This document shows positions 46,213 to 58,699 of a stretch of DNA of 64,000 bases, piece after piece (the first letter of the stretch is position 1; every line of letters begins with the position of its first letter). Origin of the DNA: Castanea sativa (taxonomy: Eukaryota > Streptophyta > Magnoliopsida > Fagales > Fagaceae); contig NC_134016.1 of the NCBI RefSeq assembly GCF_040712315.1, positions 26,731,503 to 26,795,502 of the forward strand, read 5' to 3'. Position numbers and translations under genes: made by a program. The notes below the pieces were generated by a model. That model was not told the origin of the DNA, ran no database searches, and saw only the letters and a program-made list of their open reading frames with translations.

Positions 46213-48072
46213 GTACCCTTTCATGATAAAAAGTTAGAAAACAAAAAATGACTCACGTCGTACGACCTAATTTTTTTCTTCTTTTTACTGTTTTTACTTT
46301 CGTTTTCTTTTTTTCTTTTTTTGTGTGTCCTCGGATTGTTTTTCTTTTAAGTATTAAGCTTTAGTTTGAGAAGATTGGTTTGACCCGTTTGTGCCATTCA
46401 AAAGAGATTTCTTTCGGTTGTCTACTTGTGGGAATATGCTAAAAATGTTTATGGTGAAACGGCTAGCAAAATGTACTGATTGACTGCAATTTTGCAGGAG
46501 TATGAATAAAACTTTTGATTCTGGGTTCTCAAAAAAAAAAAAAAAAAAAAAAAAAGAGAGAGAGAAACAAGTAACAATTAATTTTGGCTAGTAAATGCTT
46601 CACTATTTATGTTCTTAGTTCTCTTTCTTGTTATTTTCAAATTTCCATCTTCTCATTACTGAATTTTTTTTTTTTTGCTTTTTGTTCCTCAGCATCAAGT
46701 TAGTTTTACTTAAAATAAGCAAATTCTGTCATGTCATGGTTGCAGGAGCCTATTCATCACATAGAGCTCTAAGGACATTGTGGCAAATTAAGATATGGAA
46801 CTTTACTATTTGTGAAAAATAATAAATAAGCAAGTTTTTTTTTGAGAGAAAAAAGCAAGTTGATAAGTTAATTCAATAATAATTCCATAATAAATGAGGT
46901 TTAGCACTGCATTAAATTTCGTTGAGCCATATATTCTTCTTACTAATTGTTGGAGCATTTTAACATTAAATAATTAAAATAAATAAATGTTATAACATAA
47001 ATGTAAAGATGTGGGAGTGAATGTGGAAGATGAGGAGTTAGTGAAAATATTTAATCCCACATTGAAAAGGAGAGAGAATATTTTGTTCTTTTTAATTGTG
47101 ATGATTAATGAACTAACATGAATTGTCTCAAATATTGGGTCAGATACGTGCGCAAAGGGTGGTGAAGGATAGAGGTGTCAAATTTGGAAGTGAATCTTGG
47201 CAAAGAATGATGTTTTTTTTGGTGGAGTTTTGGGCTTTAACACTTTATGCAGAGGTTGTTCTAGCCATAAGATACGGGCTTGAATCTCCTTAAAAGTGTT
47301 ATTTCCATTATCATTGTGTTTGCACCAACACTAATCAACAATTATTACAATATTAGGTAATCCCATCATATATTTGATCCACCCAGATAAGATACCCAAA
47401 AATTAGAAAGAAGAGTAGTAAGATGATAATATTGTTTTCATACTGTCAAATAGCATGTACACAACACAACACAATTTTATTCCTCTTGCAAGGCTAAAAA
47501 GAGTGGAATATGCAGGGGCAACTAAAACAAATTAAGCCTTACTGTTTTCGTGGATCCAACCGACTCATCTGCATTCACATATAGTGCATTAAAAAAATAT
47601 ATTCAAAGAAACATATAGTAATATTTTTATGCAAAAAAGTATGCAATAATAGTATATGCTCTTCGGAATTTGCAGAAGATGGAAAGAAAGTGAGACCCTC
47701 CATTAAGTAAGTCTCTCGCTTCCACCCCACCAATTCTGCTCAATGATTCATATCAAAGATTGTGGGGTCAAAAGATTTGTTTAATGATATACTTCTCTGA
47801 AATTCTTCTAAAGCACAGAATAGGCAAATTACCTTATTCATATTGATATATATATATAGCCATATTGGGCATGTGCCTTGCTGTAAGGGCACCTAGAAGT
47901 CAGGAATATTCATATCCAAGTATTAAGGGCGATCCTATTGCATTGCATGTACGACAGTATCTGTGTTGCTGTTTCTTTTCAACTAACATGATGGGTATGG
48001 ACGGACTACCCATGTGTAAACTATTAGCCAATAAAGAAATCCATAATCACAACCAAGATCACTTAGTTTTTT

Positions 48073-48200
48073 TTGGGTTCTAGTTAGTTCAATTTGTAAA
48101 GTTTTTGATAGTTGAATAAGATATTTAAGATTCAATATTCACTTGCACTAAACAGCGATTGGTATCTTAGTCTGATAATAAATATTTATCATTATAAACG
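48073..48200 (+). mobile_element. diverged SINE copy
   Basis: GGGTTCTAGTTAGTTCAATTTG, then GATAGTTGAATAAGA and GCGATTGGTATCTTAGTCTGAT, align by eye with the SINE at 3005. Box B is decayed (GATTCAATATTC). No clear target duplication. Confidence 0.7.
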
Positions 48201-48550
48201 CGTTTTAAAAAATATTAAAAAGTACTAACTAGTTAAGTTACAAAACTCCTGACATTAAAATAGTTTATAATTGATCTTTTGAAACCAACCAATTCATGGT
48301 TATCATATCAACAAATAGTGATAGGAAACTCTTTTCTACCTCTTAGATTATGTTTGCATTTCGTTAAGACAGGATTGGTTGATTCCCTAGATTTTAGTAA
48401 AGAACAAGAAAATTAATGATTCATCAAATCATCAACCAGCTAACTGTGTTTTAACCTCACAACCATATTTGATATTTAACTATTTCAATCGCTTTAGCAA
48501 ACAAGTCCAATAACTTTATTTTACTCTATTTTACTCTATATATATATATA

Positions 48551-48750
48551 GGGTTGTGTTAACGGGCACCGTAAGGTGCCCGTTAACAACACAATTTGGG
48601 TAATTTTTTTAACTTTGGACACTTTTTCAGTTTTTGTTAAAAAATTTTTATTTCTTTAGGCAATTTTTTGACAGCTTTTTTTTCTATTTTTAAATAAAAC
48701 ACAAAAAAGTAAATGTTAACAAGCACCGCACGGTGCTTGTTAACATTTCC
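48551..48750. mobile_element. palindrome-ended MITE inserted in an AT microsatellite
   Basis: The left end carries the near-perfect palindrome TTAACGGGCACC/GTAAGGTGCCCGTTAA. The right end carries TTAACAAGCACCGC/ACGGTGCTTGTTAA. Each can fold into a hairpin, and the AT-rich core has no coding capacity. TATATA tracts flank both sides, consistent with insertion into a TA repeat. Confidence 0.7.
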
Positions 48751-49392
48751 CATATATATATATATATATAGAAATGTGATTATATATGGTGGGGTTTGGG
48801 TGGCGCATGAAAGAACATTTTTATATAAGACGTCAAATCTAGATACAGACGAGAATCAAATGATAGAAATAGTCGTCTATAAACATGGGAATCACTTTAC
48901 TTTTTTTGGAGAAGAAGACCAAATGAGAAAATTCCAACCTTGCCTGTTAGATAAATTACAAAATTGAAAACATGGTGTTATTTTTTTTTTTTGGATAAGT
49001 TCTCAAGGAAAAAGGAGGGACCTTGCATTCACATGAAAGAAAGTGAAAGCAGCATTTCTTTTATGATGATGTATAAACTATAAAAAGAAAACTCGCACAA
49101 CTACATATCGATTCTATAACCACACATTTAAAGTTGAATCAATTTTATAAAATTTTATATGCTATATCATATCACGCCATAGAGAATTCCACAATACACA
49201 CTTTTTTAAATAAATAAAAAAATGTATCATACTTATTTAATCTTAATCACTAACGTAATGTATTGTCTTATATATTTTATAATAATAATAGATTAAACAA
49301 TATTATAGACAGTTCACATGATATAAAATCATCTCAAATAATAATATTATATATTATTCAATTAACTCCTTCAAAATAATATAATTAAACTT

Positions 49393-49549
49393 TTTTTTAG
49401 AGAGTTTCAACCTATGGCGTCCGCTCCTGATGATAGTTTTTTATCTTCAGACCAAGACACCAATCAGTTTTTGGTGTAGATGAGGATTGAACCCCAGATC
49501 TCTTATACAACCATCAGAGATTTTATCAGTTGAACTAACTAGAACCCAC
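49393..49549 (-). mobile_element. tRNA-derived SINE with 15-bp target duplication
   Basis: The minus strand reads as the 3005 SINE: GGGTTCTAGTTAGTTCAACTG, box B GGGGTTCAATCCTC and body CTGATTGGTGTCTTGGTCTG, ending in an A-rich tail (the T run at 49393-49399). AATATAATTAAACTT at 49378-49392 is repeated exactly at 49550-49564. Confidence 0.92.
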
Positions 49550-49564
49550 AATATAATTAAACTT

Positions 49565-52500
49565 GTGTTGACGAAATAGAAGGAACTAGTTGCAAAACTA
49601 TGATATATGGATAAAAAATAATGTTTTAAAATATTTGAAAATAATACATATTTAAATATTTATCAAGAAATAGAAATTTCAAAATTTGTAGAAAACATGT
49701 ACATAGGATACATGTTTGATTAATATGTAGTAATAAATAAAAATTTAAATCAAAGAACTTATAGAAAATAACTTATCTAATGTAGTTATAATTTTTTTTA
49801 AATAAGATCAAAGTTTAATATTGGGATTGCTTTATCCTAAAGTATGGTAAGTTATTTAAGTATTATTTGTAACTCTTAAAATCAAATTAATAGACATATA
49901 TTAGAATAATAGTTAATTTGAAAAATGTGAACTTACAAAACTTATGTAGCAACAATACAAGAAATCAACAAAAAGTCAAAGCCTTTTATTTTGTATTATA
50001 CTAGTGGTTAACTTGTGCAAAGCAGAAGTTTAAACAAAAAAATCGTGTATAATATATATTTAATTGATTAAATAAAAATTAAGAATTCATACTCAAGAAA
50101 ATATTTAATTTGATTGCAACTTGTTGAGAGAATATCAAAACATAAGGATTTATTTGGTGTTGGCTTATTTTATCCCAAAAAAGGCAATGATTTTTAATTT
50201 AGTTAAAACAATATAATTTAGCACTATTTGTAATTTTAAATTCCAAATTAAATATATAAAATGAAAAATTGTGAGTTTTAAAAATTTTATATAACAATGC
50301 TAGAATAAATCAACAAAAGAAAATTCTTTTAAAATTTATATACAGGATTATATTAAGAGAAAGGAGAGAGGAGAGTCCAAGCTCATCTTTAACATACGGA
50401 TAAGAAATCCAATTAGGAAGAGAAGAGATGGTTATAGGCCCATCTCCTTTTACAAAAAGCAGTACAACATGTTAAGATGTGAGCAAAGTAATTAAGGTTC
50501 CTAGATACAAAACAAACTTCTCAACTTAAAAGGAATTTTAAAGAAGAAGAAACAATGGACATAACATCTAATCAAAAATCTAAGATATTAGGTGGAGGAG
50601 ATTGCAGATTGTCAATCATAGATTTTGAATCCCCTTCAAACTGATAAAATGTGAAATTTTGAATATATACATATATATCCACACACACACACACACACAC
50701 ACATCTAATGCTAAAAAATGAAAGTTTTTTTTTTTTTTTTAAATGAAGCTAGTATTGGTAAATCAAGAATGGGGTTACGTTATGGTTGACCAAATACTCA
50801 ATTAATCTATTATATGATTATATTGTTCTAGATTATCTCTTCTCTATGGCTGAAATTAAATGTTAATCACTTCAATAGGAATGTCACTCATTTTGTGTAT
50901 TAAGTATTAAGTTATTTACTATTTAAACTTCAGAATTCAAATCCCAAAAAAAAAAATTAAATATATTGGTGGACTTTAGACATGACATCCATAGCTAGGA
51001 AAGAAGAAGAGTTTTAACTGTGCTAATAATAATAATAACTAGCCTCATCACTCGTGATGAGTTTTTTTTTTTTAGTGGTCTTATTTTATAGCAAAAAAAA
51101 AATTATATATAATTTTTATTTTGAGAATTTAATTTATAAGTCAATAAAGAAGTTTGAAAATCTACAGGAAAGTGAATCTATTTTTTAGGCAATGTTTTAG
51201 TGGGAGTTGGAGTTGTATTTTTTTCGGATTGTCCTTTAATTTTGTGTCTACTTTTTAAAAATTAAAAAAAAAATTATCTTTACTTAAACTTAGGGATATA
51301 GGGACATTTTTTAATCAAAAAAATGAAAAATCCAAACAGATGAAGCCCTTTAAACAGTAATATAGATAATAATTTATTGTTTAAATCAATATAAAGTGGA
51401 TTTCAATTAATTCAATTAGTAAAAAATATTACAGTTGAGTAAAATATTTAAAATTTAATAATAAAAAAATTATTATATAGCGGAATATCCATTTTATTTA
51501 TTAAAAAATTTCATTAGTTTATGTAAAAAAAAAAAAAAAAAAAAGGGCGGCAGAGAGGGGGAGGGGGGAAATGAATATTAAATTAAGATTGAGAATACGT
51601 CAAGGTCGTAAGTTAGTTGGCGTCCGAGTCCGACTACAACAAATGGGCGGCTTTGCTTGTCCTAAGCTTTTAATGCAAAAATAAAAGTAAATATTTATTG
51701 CTCGAAAAGCGTGGGGCAGCTTTCCTTAATCGCAACGTTTAAGCACTTTTTGTCCAATGTAATCCACGCGCTATCCCATCAACCAATGAGTGACCCGAAA
51801 TTAAAAAGTAAAGAATCTGATTGGAGCGTGTGTTGGCGCTGAGAACAAAGTTAGTATTATTTGAGAAAGGACCACAGGGTACCTAAATTGGGGGCCACCA
51901 TTATCCAACCAAAAAGGAAGTAAAAGTAGAATTCCTCAGATTGTAATTGGAGCGTGAAGAAGCGCGTGGCTTACAATTGCTCATAATAATAATAATAATA
52001 AAAGTCGTACATGAATTCTACCAAGGGAGTGAATGAAATGAAACATCATTGCGGTATGACAATTGGTATCCAATAGGCCATAGGTCTGTTAATGCAATTT
52101 TGACTCAGGTTTTGGGGAAGAGAGCTAGTGTGTCCGCATAAATTAGATATAAAACTAGGATTCAATGTAACGAGCTATATGAACTCTCTTTTTTTTTTTT
52201 TTTTTCTTTTTTTGCTACTTATAAATTTTTATTTATTTGAGAAATATACATATATATATTGAAAAATAGATGAGATAAAAAAAATACACTTATATATTAA
52301 TATTAGAATTATATGCAGTAGTTAATATTACGAAATAAATGATAAATTTTTTCTCAATATCACACCTTACCAATATAAGATGACTCGACAATACTAAATA
52401 TTTTTTCTTTTTAAGAAACAAACACATGAATGAGTTTAGTTACCGTGTTAGTATTTTTTACCTTAAACACTCAATTTCACAATTTATTTACACGTGTAAA

Positions 52501-53277
52501 CGTAAGTAGCAGGTGAATATATTTTTATTTTGTGTAACCGAGGACATGAAAATTGTAGGAAGCAGTAGCAGTAGACTGCAGTGCAAAGTCAAAATGATGT
52601 GCCGACGGCTACACTCATAGGTTCTGCCATACAGTAATTTTGGAAAGTTTAATGTTAAAGTGGTTGGAGGACAGGGGTCCTAGAAGGCAAAAGGCTGCGT
52701 CGCATAGGGGTAGTGTAGCACACCACAAAACAGTTCCAAAGGACAAAAAATATGTTACGCGTGGGATCTACTCTTTTTTCTTTCTTTTCTTTTTCCCTGA
52801 TGAAAAAAAAAATTCTTTTTTTTCTTTGGGATTTAATGGAATCTAATTGCTGGTAAGAGACTCACTGTGTAGGAGGCATTCCCATCAATCTCAACAAAAC
52901 AACTTTTTAGCAAAAACATAACTAAATCCACTTAAAATCTTCTTGCATCAGCCTTTACAATTTGTCCCCCAAAATTTGTCAATGAATAGCGTCTTAATAC
53001 ACTTATTGAAACTCTGTTCACCATCACGCTAATATAAATTATTATTTTATTTATCTCTCTCTCTCTCTCTTTGAAAATTTTCACTACCTTTGTCTCACTT
53101 TTTCCCACCAATTGATTTGGTCCTTTAGATAGAGAAGAGAACAATGAATTTTTTGAGGTTGAAATTAAGGGATGATTGCAACAATGGTCGACCATGACTT
53201 ACGATTGGCAAATAGTCCACCACATATGGTTAACTATGATTTGTAATTGTGATTTGTAATTGTGCTGGCTTGGTGCT
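49565..53277. other. gene-free DNA
   Basis: No protein-coding region recognised. It holds an (AC)n microsatellite at 50680-50703, an A run at 51523-51544 and a less AT-rich part at 51545-52140 without an open frame. Numerous long A/T runs. Confidence 0.55.
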
Positions 53278-53420
53278 TGCAAGATCACGAGTTATGTTGA
53301 GTGATTGGTAGTAATCAGGACGGTTTATTTCAAGGATTTTACTAATGTGTGCAAGATCACGGGCCATGTTGAGTGATTAATAGTGATCAGGACTGTTTAT
53401 TTCAAGGATTTTATTAATGT
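53278..53420. repeat. tandem repeat of about 75 bp, two copies
   Basis: GCAAGATCACG, GTTGAGTGATT, AATCAGGACGGTTTATTTC and AAGGATTTTA occur in order twice, from 53278 and from about 53351. The second copy runs into the left end of the MITE at 53414. Confidence 0.85.
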
Positions 53421-53561
53421 GTGCCCTAAGGGCACAAAATAGTATACAATTTTTAAAAAAAGTTTTATCGGGAATTTAAAAAGTTTTATAATTTTTCCAA
53501 TTCCCCATAAAATGTTTCCAAAAATTGATAGCTTAATGTGTGCCCTAAGGGCACACATTAA
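53414..53561. mobile_element. palindrome-ended MITE, 148 bp
   Basis: TTAATGTGTGCCCTAAGGGCACA at the left and TTAATGTGTGCCC/TAAGGGCACACATTAA at the right. The right end is a perfect 29-base palindrome. The AT-rich core (AAAAAAAGTTTTATCGGG) is of the type seen at 60151-60312. Confidence 0.7.
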
Positions 53562-53602
53562 CCGGACCTTTATTTCAATGACCATGGTTGAGGTTTGAGG
53601 AT

Positions 53603-54433
53603 TTGGATTTTTAAAAAAAAAAAAACTATAAAATCAAAACTATATTATTAGTTAGCCAAGGTTTAAAACTATTTTGGAATGTTAAATCGATTGCACTGAA
53701 CTTAATTTCAACATCGTTTGTAGCTGATGTGGATACTTGGTCTACGTAGGCATAGAACTCGAGTCCATAGGACTCGAGTTCTGTCAAATAGAAATCAAGT
53801 CCGTAGGGCTCGATTTAGTTTTGCTTCCTTTGCTTCAACAACTGCAAATGAACTTCCTTGTTCTTCCAAGCCACTTGTTCTTCCAAGCCCCAAAAACCCA
53901 TGAACAAAACCAAATACAAAACCTAAACCAAATACCTGATTGGATCGGATTTCCCTCGCCTGAAGCTTTTGCTGTCATTGCATGAAGCTTTCGCTTGCTG
54001 GGTTTAGTCGTTCTCTAGTGCTTCATTCTTTGTTCTTCATTCTCTGGTGTTCAACCTTCGCCGCCATCGCCTGGGTTTAGTCGTTCTTTGGTACTTTGTT
54101 CTTCATTCTTCATTCTCTGGTGTGCAACCTTCGCCTCCATCACCTAAAGCATTTGCCACCTGGGTTGCTTCATTCTCTCTGGTGCTTCGTTCTTCATTAT
54201 TACTAGGTAACGAAATTAAGCATTACAGACTCGATTTTCATGCCTACGTGGACAGATTTCCACATCAGCCGCAGCACTGAGCTGAAATCGAGTTCAGTGT
54301 ACTCAATTTGCATTCCAAAATTAAGTCATCGAGTCGTTTGGACTCGATTTGTTAGATACCAAAATAGTTTCAAATCTTAGCTAACTAATAATATAGTTTT
54401 GATTTTATAGTTATTTTCAAAAAAAAAATCCAA
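53603..54433. mobile_element. non-autonomous DNA element with long inverted repeats
   Basis: The left 150-180 bp reappears inverted at the right end: TATAAAATCAAAACTATATT, ATTAGTTAGC, AAACTATTTTGG, CACTGAACT, GCTGATGTGGA and ACGTAGGCAT occur in the same order in the left end and in the reverse complement of the right end. The middle contains CTTGTTCTTCCAAGCC repeats and no coding region. Long TIRs without a transposase suggest a Mutator-like passenger, but no clear target duplication was found, so the exact ends are uncertain. Confidence 0.75.
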
Positions 54434-54937
54434 GATTTGTACATTCAAAGTTTTTTTATATTCTATTTTGGTGTTGATGGTGGATGTTTGTGAGTTCTGA
54501 GTTGTTTTGGCTATGGCATTGAGGTTGAGGTTTTGGCTAATAATGGTATGGGTAGTGTAGTGAAGGAATCAGCAAGATTTGTGAATTGGGAAAGATTTTG
54601 GCTGAATTAGGAAAAAGGTGGAAGAGAATGGAAAGAGAGAAAAAAATATTTAAATTAAATAATAAACAAATATTGAGCTTGATGTATATTTATGTGAATT
54701 TAAGTTTATTAAATTGACAAAAGTGAGATTTTTGGACCATATTTGGTTAAAACTACATTGAGGCTGATGTGAATACTCTTTGAAAATACTTAATGACAAA
54801 AATAATAGTATAAATTATAGTAATCATAATTCACCTTGTTTGAAATTAACATCGAACAAAAAAGAGAAAACAAAAACCCTAAATTAGTATTGTGGTGCCT
54901 CAACCCACAACGATTGGGCTTGGGGCCCCAATTAATT

Positions 54938-55235
54938 TGATAGGAGTTTTATTGTACCATTGCATTAGCTAGCCTAGGAAGTTAGTTAGTAATGAGTTGT
55001 GAGAGTTGTACTAGTGGTTAGTTAGTTAGCTTAAGAGTTGTAACAGATTGCTCTACTATAAAAGGGAATCTAGATTGTAAGCAAGGACATTGAAGAATGA
55101 TATGCAATTTCCTTCTCTTTGCTCTTCCTACTACTCTCTCTATTCTCTTCTTTACTCTAATCTACTCTAGGAGGCCTAGTTCCCTCGAAGAACTACCATA
55201 GCTATTTCCATTACTTGATTAAGAACTATTGAGTT
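54938..55235 (+). repeat. 5' LTR of the non-autonomous element
   Basis: Shares GAGTTGTACTAGTGGTTAG, CTACTATAAAAGGG (a TATA-like box), GCAAGGACATTGAAGAATGA and GGAGGCCTAGTTCCCTC with the 3' copy. It has an internal deletion and an eroded end. Confidence 0.88.
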
Positions 55236-55307
55236 ATTAGAGCCACTTTTTTGCCACCATAACAAGAACTAGAATAGTTTTTTTCAAATCAATGACAAGA
55301 TTGCTTA

Positions 55308-56749
55308 TGTTGTGAAATTTTAAAGTACTCGCAAGTGTACGAACCGTACCAAAGTATAGTTTGACAAGAACGAGGTCGAACCCACAGGGACTTGTATGAA
55401 TGTAGGAAAATTAATCAAATCTTAACCAAATTAATCCTAATCTAGTTTAATAAAAATTAGTTGTTTGAAATTAAATATACTAATCAAATAATTAAGCTAA
55501 GCAAAGATATAATATAAAGCAGTAAAGAGATGTAAATAATCTAGAGAAAGGAATTAAGGTTTTGGAATTTGTCTTGTAAGTCATATCAGCATATATTTAT
55601 AATCATTAATTTTTCCCAACTGCTGCATGATAATCTAGAAATCAATCTTGCTACCATGGAAAATATTATCATTAAAACTTCTATTTAAATATCTAAAGCA
55701 TGCTCTTCTTTACTTCCTAGGTATAAAATCAAATTGTCAATTGTCTCCGTAACCAAACAAATCACAAGAGATATCCAATTTTAAAATCAAGAAATAATAA
55801 ACCAAGCATTTAATTAATTAAGACAAATCCTAAATCATGAGAAAAACATAATTGAACTCATATCTAGAATCTCATCTTAGTCAATTGATATGAAGCAAGT
55901 ACAATGTAAATCATTAAAGAACAACTATTGTGGGAAAAATCAAATCACATAAATATTACTAATAACTCTTAACAAGGTTTCATCCTCAGCCCTAATTATA
56001 AATTTAGCTACTCATAGTAATTAAAAGAAAACACAAAAATAAATTACTAAATATTAAACTAGACAAATAAAATAAAATAAACTGTCATGGAAGAAAACCA
56101 AAGAGGTAGCCGCAGTTCTCTATATGTTCAGCCCCCAGCCCTAGCACTAGTCTCCTTGAATTTTGTCCTAAAGAGCCTTTAAATAGGTCAAGGAATCTTA
56201 TTACAAGTTGAATTTCCGTTTGGAGAAAATCCCAAATTTTTAGGCTTCACTTAACCAACGATTTTGGCCCATTTAACGTCAGAATTCGGAATTTGGGTAA
56301 ACTATAAAGTTGTAGCCCTTTAAGTTAACTTTCCATCCCAACTTGAATCATCTCAATTGGACATCTGAACCGAAAGGTATGCCAAAAATACTAACTAATG
56401 TGTAGGTTGGAATCCTAATCCGAATTGGATTTGGATTTGGTACGAATTTCCTTTGATTCCTTACTCCAATTGGAGTTAAATTTAATTGGGTTGAAATTCT
56501 TTAACTTCATCATGGCATTTGTAAGAGTAAAGTCTATTAGCTTTTTTCTTTGCACAAATTCACTTATTTAATTGTATTCTCCTACAAAAGACAAATTCAT
56601 GCAATAAAATTCAATTAAGCACAAAATTGATTATTCAGCATTATTCCAAAACCAAATATAAATTGTATAAATTAACTCAAAGTAGGTACAATAATACTTT
56701 CTAACAATGATATAAATATGCAAAATTAAGTTATTATTAGTGCACATCA
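55308..56749. mobile_element. solo LTR, about 1.44 kb, nested in the element
   Basis: Begins TGTTGTGAAATTTTAAAGTA and ends TTAGTGCACATCA, that is TG...CA. It is flanked by GCTTA (55303-55307) and GCTTC (56750-56754), a 5-bp duplication with one mismatch. The start region, with CTCGCAAGTGTACGAACCGT and GGTCGAACCCACAGGGACT, is a string common to a widespread plant LTR family. It has no coding frame, and none of the internal region is left. Confidence 0.65.
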
Positions 56750-56999
56750 GCTTCCATTGAAGTGAGTGTATCCCTACACCAAAATTCTAGAATCTCTCCA
56801 GACATATTCTGCAACAAATCCAGGACCAGAACCTGTCCAAGTTCCAGAATTTGCAGCAAAAACAATTTCATTGTTGATCAAAAACTTTCTTCAAGAACCT
56901 AATTTTGGAACTAAGAGAACCAAGCCATGAAGCTTCCTTTGTTGAATGTAAAAATTTCCATTTAGTTGGAATTACCATGCAAACAATTTCTTCACCTAT

Positions 57000-57643
57000 C
57001 ATAGAACTCCTTGGTACCACAAGGTCTTTATAGCTTCTTGTTATGTGGAAGGAGAAGCCCTAATATAGTTCCAAGAAGCTGAAGAAGCTGGTCATTCACC
57101 AATTGGTGGACTTTTATGGAAGCTCTTCTCACAAGATTTGGATCCACATCATATGTTGGTTCTATGGAGAGTATTGTCAAGCATAAACCAATATCATGTG
57201 TGGGTGTAGTTTCGAGGGCTCAGGACTATGAACTGCAGCAACCAAAGGATGCATGGAAACTCTTGGAAAGTTTGCAACAACAACTAAAGCAACTTTTGAA
57301 AAAGTTCGGTTTAGAAACACCATTAAGGATTCAAGAGACAACAACCCAAGTTTCAGCACCTTTCAAGACCATGATTGAAGAAACATTAAAGATTCATAAG
57401 TCACATAGTCAGTTCTTAAAAATAACCAAAGAAGAAAGAATGGAGAAGTTAAAAGGTATGACTGAAGAAGATTTAAGGACTTTAGAGACAATTGACCAGA
57501 TCTCCAAGGATCAATCCAAGGTCAAGGAATTGAAAGAAATAGAAGTGCTAACATACAACCAAAGCATGATCAAAATCCTACCATTGGTTGGTGATTTAGA
57601 GACTCAAAAGTCCTTGCCTAGAGCTAAGGTAGAATTTTATTAG
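57000..57643 (+). pseudogene. gag: gypsy gag remnant
   Basis: Near 57004 one frame reads TPWYHKVFIASCYVEGEALI, then TAG where Trp (TGG) is usual, then FQEAEEAG. After a shift, the next frame reads TNWWTFMEALLTRFGSTSY (from about 57097). This is the capsid core of Ty3/gypsy gag. The open part, 57116-57643, goes on as a Lys/Glu-rich coil of 175 codons, which may be a later part of the same gag. At least one stop and one frameshift. Confidence 0.75.
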
Positions 57644-58350
57644 GAAGGCGCAAAATCATGGCATGTACAAGTGGTTGAAGAAGAGTACATCACCGAGGTA
57701 ATCAAGTTGTCCTCAAGGTATTGGGCATATGGAAGATCACCCTAGATGTATTGGGAGGTTGTTGTACTAGTTGCATAGCAACTGCATTACTTGCAATTAT
57801 GGTTGCCATATTAGTATTGACTTAAGGCCTTTCAAGAATACAGTTCGCCCAATACTCTCACTTTCACCTTGTGGGAAAGGTGTTTTAAAGAGGGAATGAT
57901 GGTTGATGTTGTAACTAGAGTGCTGGAATGTATCTTTTAGTGTTGTGGTTGGTGTTGTAGTAGGAGTGTGTTAAGTTTTGTGTTGTGGTTGGTGTTGCAA
58001 CAGAAGTGTGATATGTGTTGGGTTGGTGTGGTAGTAGGATTGTTTTATATGTTGTGGATTATAGCATAAGGTGGTGTATCTTGGTAGTGTGGTAGTGGTA
58101 GTGTGATTTACAACACTAAAGCACCAGTGCATTGTGGTAATATATTCTGCAGGAATACATAATTGTGGTAGCAGGAGTATGTTCTACAATAGTAGTGCAT
58201 CTGTGTCTGTGCTATAGCAATTGGCAATGTATTGTGATGCATTGTTGTATTCTGCAGCAAAGTATTGCATTAATGTGTTTTACAACACTGGAGCATGGTT
58301 GTGTCCTTTAGTCTTACTTTGTGAACAAGGTTTTTTAAAGGAGGATGGAA

Positions 58351-58699
58351 TGATAGGAGTTTTACTATACTGTTGCATTAGCTAGCTTGGAAAGTTAGTT
58401 AGTAATGAGTTGTGAGAGTTGTACTAGTGGTTAGTTAGTTAGTTAGTCCAAGAGTTGTAACTGCTTGTATAACAAAATTCATACATGTACTGAATGTATA
58501 GTAGATTGATCTACTATAAAAGGGTAATCTAGATTGTAAGCAAGGACATTGAAGAATGATATGCAATTTTCTTCTCTTTTCTCTTCCTACTACTCTCTCT
58601 ATTCTCTTCTTTACTCTAATCTACTAGGAGGCCTAGTTCCCTCAAAGAACTACTATAGCTATTTCCATTACTTGATTAAGAACTATTGAGTTCTTATCA
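58351..58699 (+). repeat. 3' LTR of the non-autonomous element, 349 bp
   Basis: TGATA at the start and TATCA at the end form a perfect short inverted repeat. It is preceded by the purine tract at 58337-58350. Confidence 0.9.

Larger units (their letters stand above)
43454..48550. other. AT-rich gene-free DNA upstream of the kinase gene
   Basis: No coding region recognised. It contains an (AT)n microsatellite at 43925-43968, a reverse-orientation copy of the 38.5-kb repeat near 45118-45260 (GTGAAGTCTCACATTGAATAATG), a MITE at 46020-46212, an A run at 46529-46554 and a diverged SINE near 48073-48200. Confidence 0.6.
54938..58699 (+). mobile_element. non-autonomous Ty3/gypsy-like LTR element with gag remnant and nested solo LTR
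   Basis: Two direct repeats, both starting TGATAGGAGTTTTA, lie at 54938-55235 and 58351-58699; the second ends TTCTTATCA. Just before the 3' repeat is a purine tract, AAAGGAGGATGGAA, and just after the 5' repeat a primer-site-like TTAGAGCC. A gag remnant is the only coding trace and there is no pol. Flanks TAATT and TAATC differ by one base and may be the target duplication. The 5' LTR lacks about 50 bp that the 3' LTR has. Confidence 0.85.

Noticed and set aside
47865..48083. 72-codon frame with many Cys/Met
   Set aside because: No splice context, no domain, and it runs into a SINE. Judged random.
52640..52846. 68-codon frame in a slightly GC-richer patch
   Set aside because: It ends in Phe/Lys low complexity and has no supporting neighbours.
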